Below are positions 62,097-64,000 of a DNA stretch of 64,000 bases, piece by piece. Made by a program: the position numbers and the translations under genes. This DNA comes from JANQHS01 sp965227315 (GTDB lineage: Bacteria; Bacteroidota; Bacteroidia; Cytophagales; CCMP332), in assembly GCA_965227315.1 (NCBI GenBank), contig OZ245737.1:1798001-1862000 (forward strand), read 5' to 3'. The notes below the pieces were generated by a model. That model was not told the DNA's origin. It made no database searches and saw only the letters and a list, made by a program, of their open reading frames with translations. The first letter of the stretch is position 1. The number at the start of each line of letters is the position of its first letter.

Positions 62097-62104
62097 CAAA
62101 CTTA
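62097..62104 (-). promoter_or_regulatory. Promoter -7 box for glyA-tatC-rpiB
   Basis: TAAGTTTG on the minus strand is an exact TAnnTTTG match 20 bases before the glyA ATG, giving a predicted leader of about 15 bases. A TTTG lies only 12 bases further up, too close for the usual spacing. Confidence 0.48.
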
Positions 62105-62134
62105 GGTTTCGATGATCAAAAAAATAAATGAATT

Positions 62135-62818
62135 TTAGCTCGCCTCTTCAGTCAGCCTTTTCAGAATAGACTCTCCCCTGGGTATTGACTTTACAGTCCA
62201 GTCCAGTAGAGTCTTTTGCTTTTTCTCCGGGCTCAAGAAAAATTCCGGTGGCAGACTGGGTTTGATCCTTTTCATTACAGAATACAAAAGGATCCCGGCG
62301 CTCACCGAAACATTGAGGCTCTCGGAAAAGCCTTCTGTTCTTATGGAAAGAATTTCATCTGCCGCTTCAATAATACTGGCATCCAGGCCTTCGGCTTCAT
62401 TTCCAAACAGAAACGCGGTGGGCGCCCTGGGGTGGAAGTCTTCCAGAAAAACGCCCCGGTCCGCAGGGGCTGTAGCGACAATTTGATATCCCCTTTTTCT
62501 CAAGTCCTGAATGCAGCCATCTTCTCCGTGCCAAGAATCAAATACTCTTTGTTCCACCCATTTTGCGGAGCCTTTACTGGTATTCCTGACCGATCGCCTT
62601 CTAAACTCCGGATCAATTACGGAGACCTCATGGATACCAAAGCTTTCGCAGGTTCGTATCAACGCACCACTGTTGTGCTCTTTTTTCACATCATCGATGG
62701 CAATGGTGAAGTATTCTGTTCTATTCTCAAGAACCCGAAGGAGTAGCTCTTGGCGTTTGGGAGTGAGATAATCCCAGAGTTGATCAAATATTTCTTCCGA
62801 AACCTTTCCCAAACTCAA
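62135..62818 (-). CDS. trmH: TrmH/SpoU family tRNA (guanosine-2'-O-)-methyltransferase
   Basis: This 227-residue SPOUT-class methyltransferase has the TrmH motifs: KKEHNSGALIRTCESFGIHE (motif 1), LFGNEAEGLDASIIEAAD (motif 2, SAM knot), and ILSIRTEGFSESLNVSVSAG (motif 3). The N-terminal FDQLWDYLTPKRQELLLRVL and basic C-terminal extension fit TrmH (Gm18) better than rRNA-type SpoU enzymes. It overlaps the upstream glycosylase gene by 4 bases. Confidence 0.9.
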   Translation of the reverse strand: MSLGKVSEEIFDQLWDYLTPKRQELLLRVLENRTEYFTIAIDDVKKEHNSGALIRTCESFGIHEVSVIDPEFRRRSVRNTSKGSAKWVEQRVFDSWHGEDGCIQDLRKRGYQIVATAPADRGVFLEDFHPRAPTAFLFGNEAEGLDASIIEAADEILSIRTEGFSESLNVSVSAGILLYSVMKRIKPSLPPEFFLSPEKKQKTLLDWTVKSIPRGESILKRLTEEAS

Positions 62819-63483
62819 TCCTTAATTCTGGAATAGCGCCAGAGATAAATCTGTGCCCAGGTCAAATGCGGTTCCCAGTTTTTACTGATCTCCAGAAGTT
62901 CCGCCTTTTCCGGCAACTCCTTAAGCCCATAGACTCTTTGACTCATCGAGCGAATACCCAGATCCCCATGTGCAAGAACGTCACCACGCCCCAGAGAAAA
63001 CATCAAAAACATATGAGCAGTCCATTCGCCAATACCCTTGATCTGAACAAGGAAATTAATGATCTGGTCATTGCTCCATTCTGGCAGGGCCTTTATTTCG
63101 GAGGTGTTCTCACAAAAAAATTCAGCTAATGAATCGAGATATGACGCTTTTTGTCTGGAAACCCCAAATTCACGCCATTTTTCTCTACCGATCCCTCTCC
63201 ATTCTTCCGGATGCTCATAGTCTCCTTTGAATTCGAGAACCTTGCGAATGGTAGAATCGGCTGATTTGGTCGAGACCTGTTGGGAAAGGATAGACTCAAC
63301 CAAGGCCTGAAAAGGATTCGGGGTCAGCTCAAACTCGACAGGACCCACCCTCTCCAGGACATGAAAAAGCTGAAGGTCGTTCTCGGAGAAATGTTCAAGA
63401 AGTTCTCCATAGCTGGTATTTCTTAGGTTTTCTGGTTTTTCCAATGGGGCTGCAGGCTTATACCGGGGTTTGAATTTATCCAA
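62815..63483 (-). CDS. DNA-3-methyladenine glycosylase (AlkA-like, HhH-GPD)
   Basis: This 222-residue base-excision glycosylase has the HhH-GPD core: helix-hairpin-helix LVQIKGIGEWTAHMFLMFSL followed by the catalytic Asp in LAHGDLGIRS, and the upstream VESILSQQVSTKSADSTI helix. It would remove alkylated bases. The larger AlkA N-terminal domain is absent, as in the MagIII/Mag1-like short forms. The start lies 35 bases before a 16-bp perfect palindrome. It overlaps trmH by 4 bases. Confidence 0.9.
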   Translation of the reverse strand: MDKFKPRYKPAAPLEKPENLRNTSYGELLEHFSENDLQLFHVLERVGPVEFELTPNPFQALVESILSQQVSTKSADSTIRKVLEFKGDYEHPEEWRGIGREKWREFGVSRQKASYLDSLAEFFCENTSEIKALPEWSNDQIINFLVQIKGIGEWTAHMFLMFSLGRGDVLAHGDLGIRSMSQRVYGLKELPEKAELLEISKNWEPHLTWAQIYLWRYSRIKD

Positions 63484-63518
63484 TTTTCCCCTGAACGTTT
63501 TCAGCGCAATAAAGGGAG

Positions 63519-63534
63519 AAGCCGAATTCGGCTT
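63519..63534. promoter_or_regulatory. Perfect 16-bp palindrome in the last intergenic gap
   Basis: AAGCCGAATTCGGCTT is its own reverse complement and is centred at 63526.5, the exact midpoint between the AlkA-like start (63483) and the barrel gene start (63570). It lacks a loop, so it is more like a dimeric-regulator operator than a terminator. No regulator gene is adjacent, so binding is only a hypothesis. Confidence 0.35.
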
Positions 63535-63569
63535 GGAATTTGCTTATTTTTAATATCACCAGCGTTACT

Positions 63570-64000
63570 ATGAAAAAAAATCTACTCTTCATTCCTTTCA
63601 CCTTTTTGTTCTTTATCTCTGCCACTGCACAGCAGTCCGACTCCTTCAATGAGCTTAAAGAAGAGTTGCTGGGCCCAAGAAATATGATCGGATTCAACCT
63701 GGACATCTATGACCCTACAGGAAAATTTGCTACACTATTGGAGGGCTCTTCTGCATCGGGTTTTGGGTTGAATTACCTGAGAAGAACAAGCCCAAGATGG
63801 TCATTTGGAGGAGAGCTTTCGGTAGCCATGTATTACAAAGCGGAATATGATCTCCAAACCCAGAGTGGAGCCTCCGTACCGGTTTATGAGGAGGATTGTT
63901 TCTGGACCGTTCGGGGACTGGCCAGGTATGACCTTGTTCGAACCGAGTTTTTCACCACATATACCGAATTCCGAATTGGAATGAATAATTTTTTCTCGGA
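63570..64000 (+). CDS. Outer-membrane beta-barrel protein, 5' part (continues past window)
   Basis: The ATG at 63570 opens a signal peptide (MKKNLLFIPFTFLFFISATA, then QQ). The next ~120 residues alternate hydrophobic and polar residues with aromatic ends (WSFGGELSVAMYYKAEYD, WTVRGLARYDLVRTEFFTTY), the pattern of an outer-membrane beta-barrel. The frame is open to the last base. Only the first ~143 residues are visible, so barrel size and function are unknown. It is divergent from the AlkA-like gene across a gap with the palindrome. Confidence 0.75.
   Translation, partial: MKKNLLFIPFTFLFFISATAQQSDSFNELKEELLGPRNMIGFNLDIYDPTGKFATLLEGSSASGFGLNYLRRTSPRWSFGGELSVAMYYKAEYDLQTQSGASVPVYEEDCFWTVRGLARYDLVRTEFFTTYTEFRIGMNNFFS

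Noticed and set aside
1..64000. CRISPR arrays, tRNA/rRNA genes, insertion sequences, prophage
   Set aside because: Gaps between genes are too short, and no repeats, transposase or integrase motifs were seen.

Overview
This is a gene-dense chromosomal segment from a member of the phylum Bacteroidota. The evidence is the type IX secretion (T9SS) C-terminal sorting domains, a SprB-repeat adhesin, a PorV/PorQ-family barrel, a TonB-dependent receptor with an N-terminal carboxypeptidase-regulatory-like domain, TPR/PD40/OmpA and DUF721 families, promoter-like boxes of the TAnnTTTG type, and an absence of strong Shine-Dalgarno sites. Genus or family cannot be fixed from this window. Intergenic gaps are very short (none above about 100 bases), convergent genes often overlap at their ends, and no tRNA, rRNA, insertion sequence, prophage or CRISPR array is visible.

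Layout. 1-2948: 3' end of ribonuclease R, a short-chain polyprenyl diphosphate synthase and a rhomboid protease, one co-directional unit. 3011-11312: a giant SprB-repeat secreted protein, then a periplasmic propeller/Y_Y_Y sensor with a SpoIIE-type phosphatase output. 11322-15099: a lysophospholipid acyltransferase-like protein, a TPR-PD40-OmpA envelope protein and a DUF3137-like membrane protein. 15108-20845: a small polysaccharide locus (initiating glycosylphosphotransferase, WecG/TagA transferase, O-antigen ligase/polymerase, GT4 transferase, flippase). 20857-25974: a DUF3299-like exported protein with an FtsX-type permease and ABC ATPase, directly downstream of gcvP.

26058-34211 is mostly housekeeping: GNAT, CutA, RibH, a TPR anchor protein, PdhA, RecF, a DUF721/DciA-like protein, MazG, a small Cys-rich membrane protein, a GlmM-type mutase and a cysteine desulfurase. 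34197-35313 holds a TIGR04282 transferase and an exported rhodanese, a pair typical of arsenosugar-type clusters. 35483-37902: a membrane zinc-ribbon protein ending in a strong terminator, and an aldehyde dehydrogenase.

37932-51492 is the accessory region and the most interesting part. On the minus strand it reads: sodium:solute symporter, secreted EEP-fold phosphoesterase with a T9SS tail, large exported protein with Ca-binding-like motifs, T9SS protein with two OB-fold-like domains, Ig/GATase-like lipoprotein, TonB-dependent receptor, PorV/PorQ-like barrel, NHL-propeller-like lipoprotein. From 48745 down to 37932 the genes overlap or nearly touch. I read this as one outer-membrane/surface system in which a PorV-like barrel accompanies a TonB receptor and no SusD is present.

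51548-64000 returns to housekeeping: ClpS, RecR, a GT2 transferase, a SNF2 helicase, a LolC/E-type permease, RbfA, a polytopic membrane protein, RpiB, TatC, GlyA, a TrmH-family methyltransferase, an AlkA-like glycosylase, and the 5' end of an outer-membrane barrel gene. A perfect 16-bp palindrome sits at the exact midpoint of the last intergenic gap.
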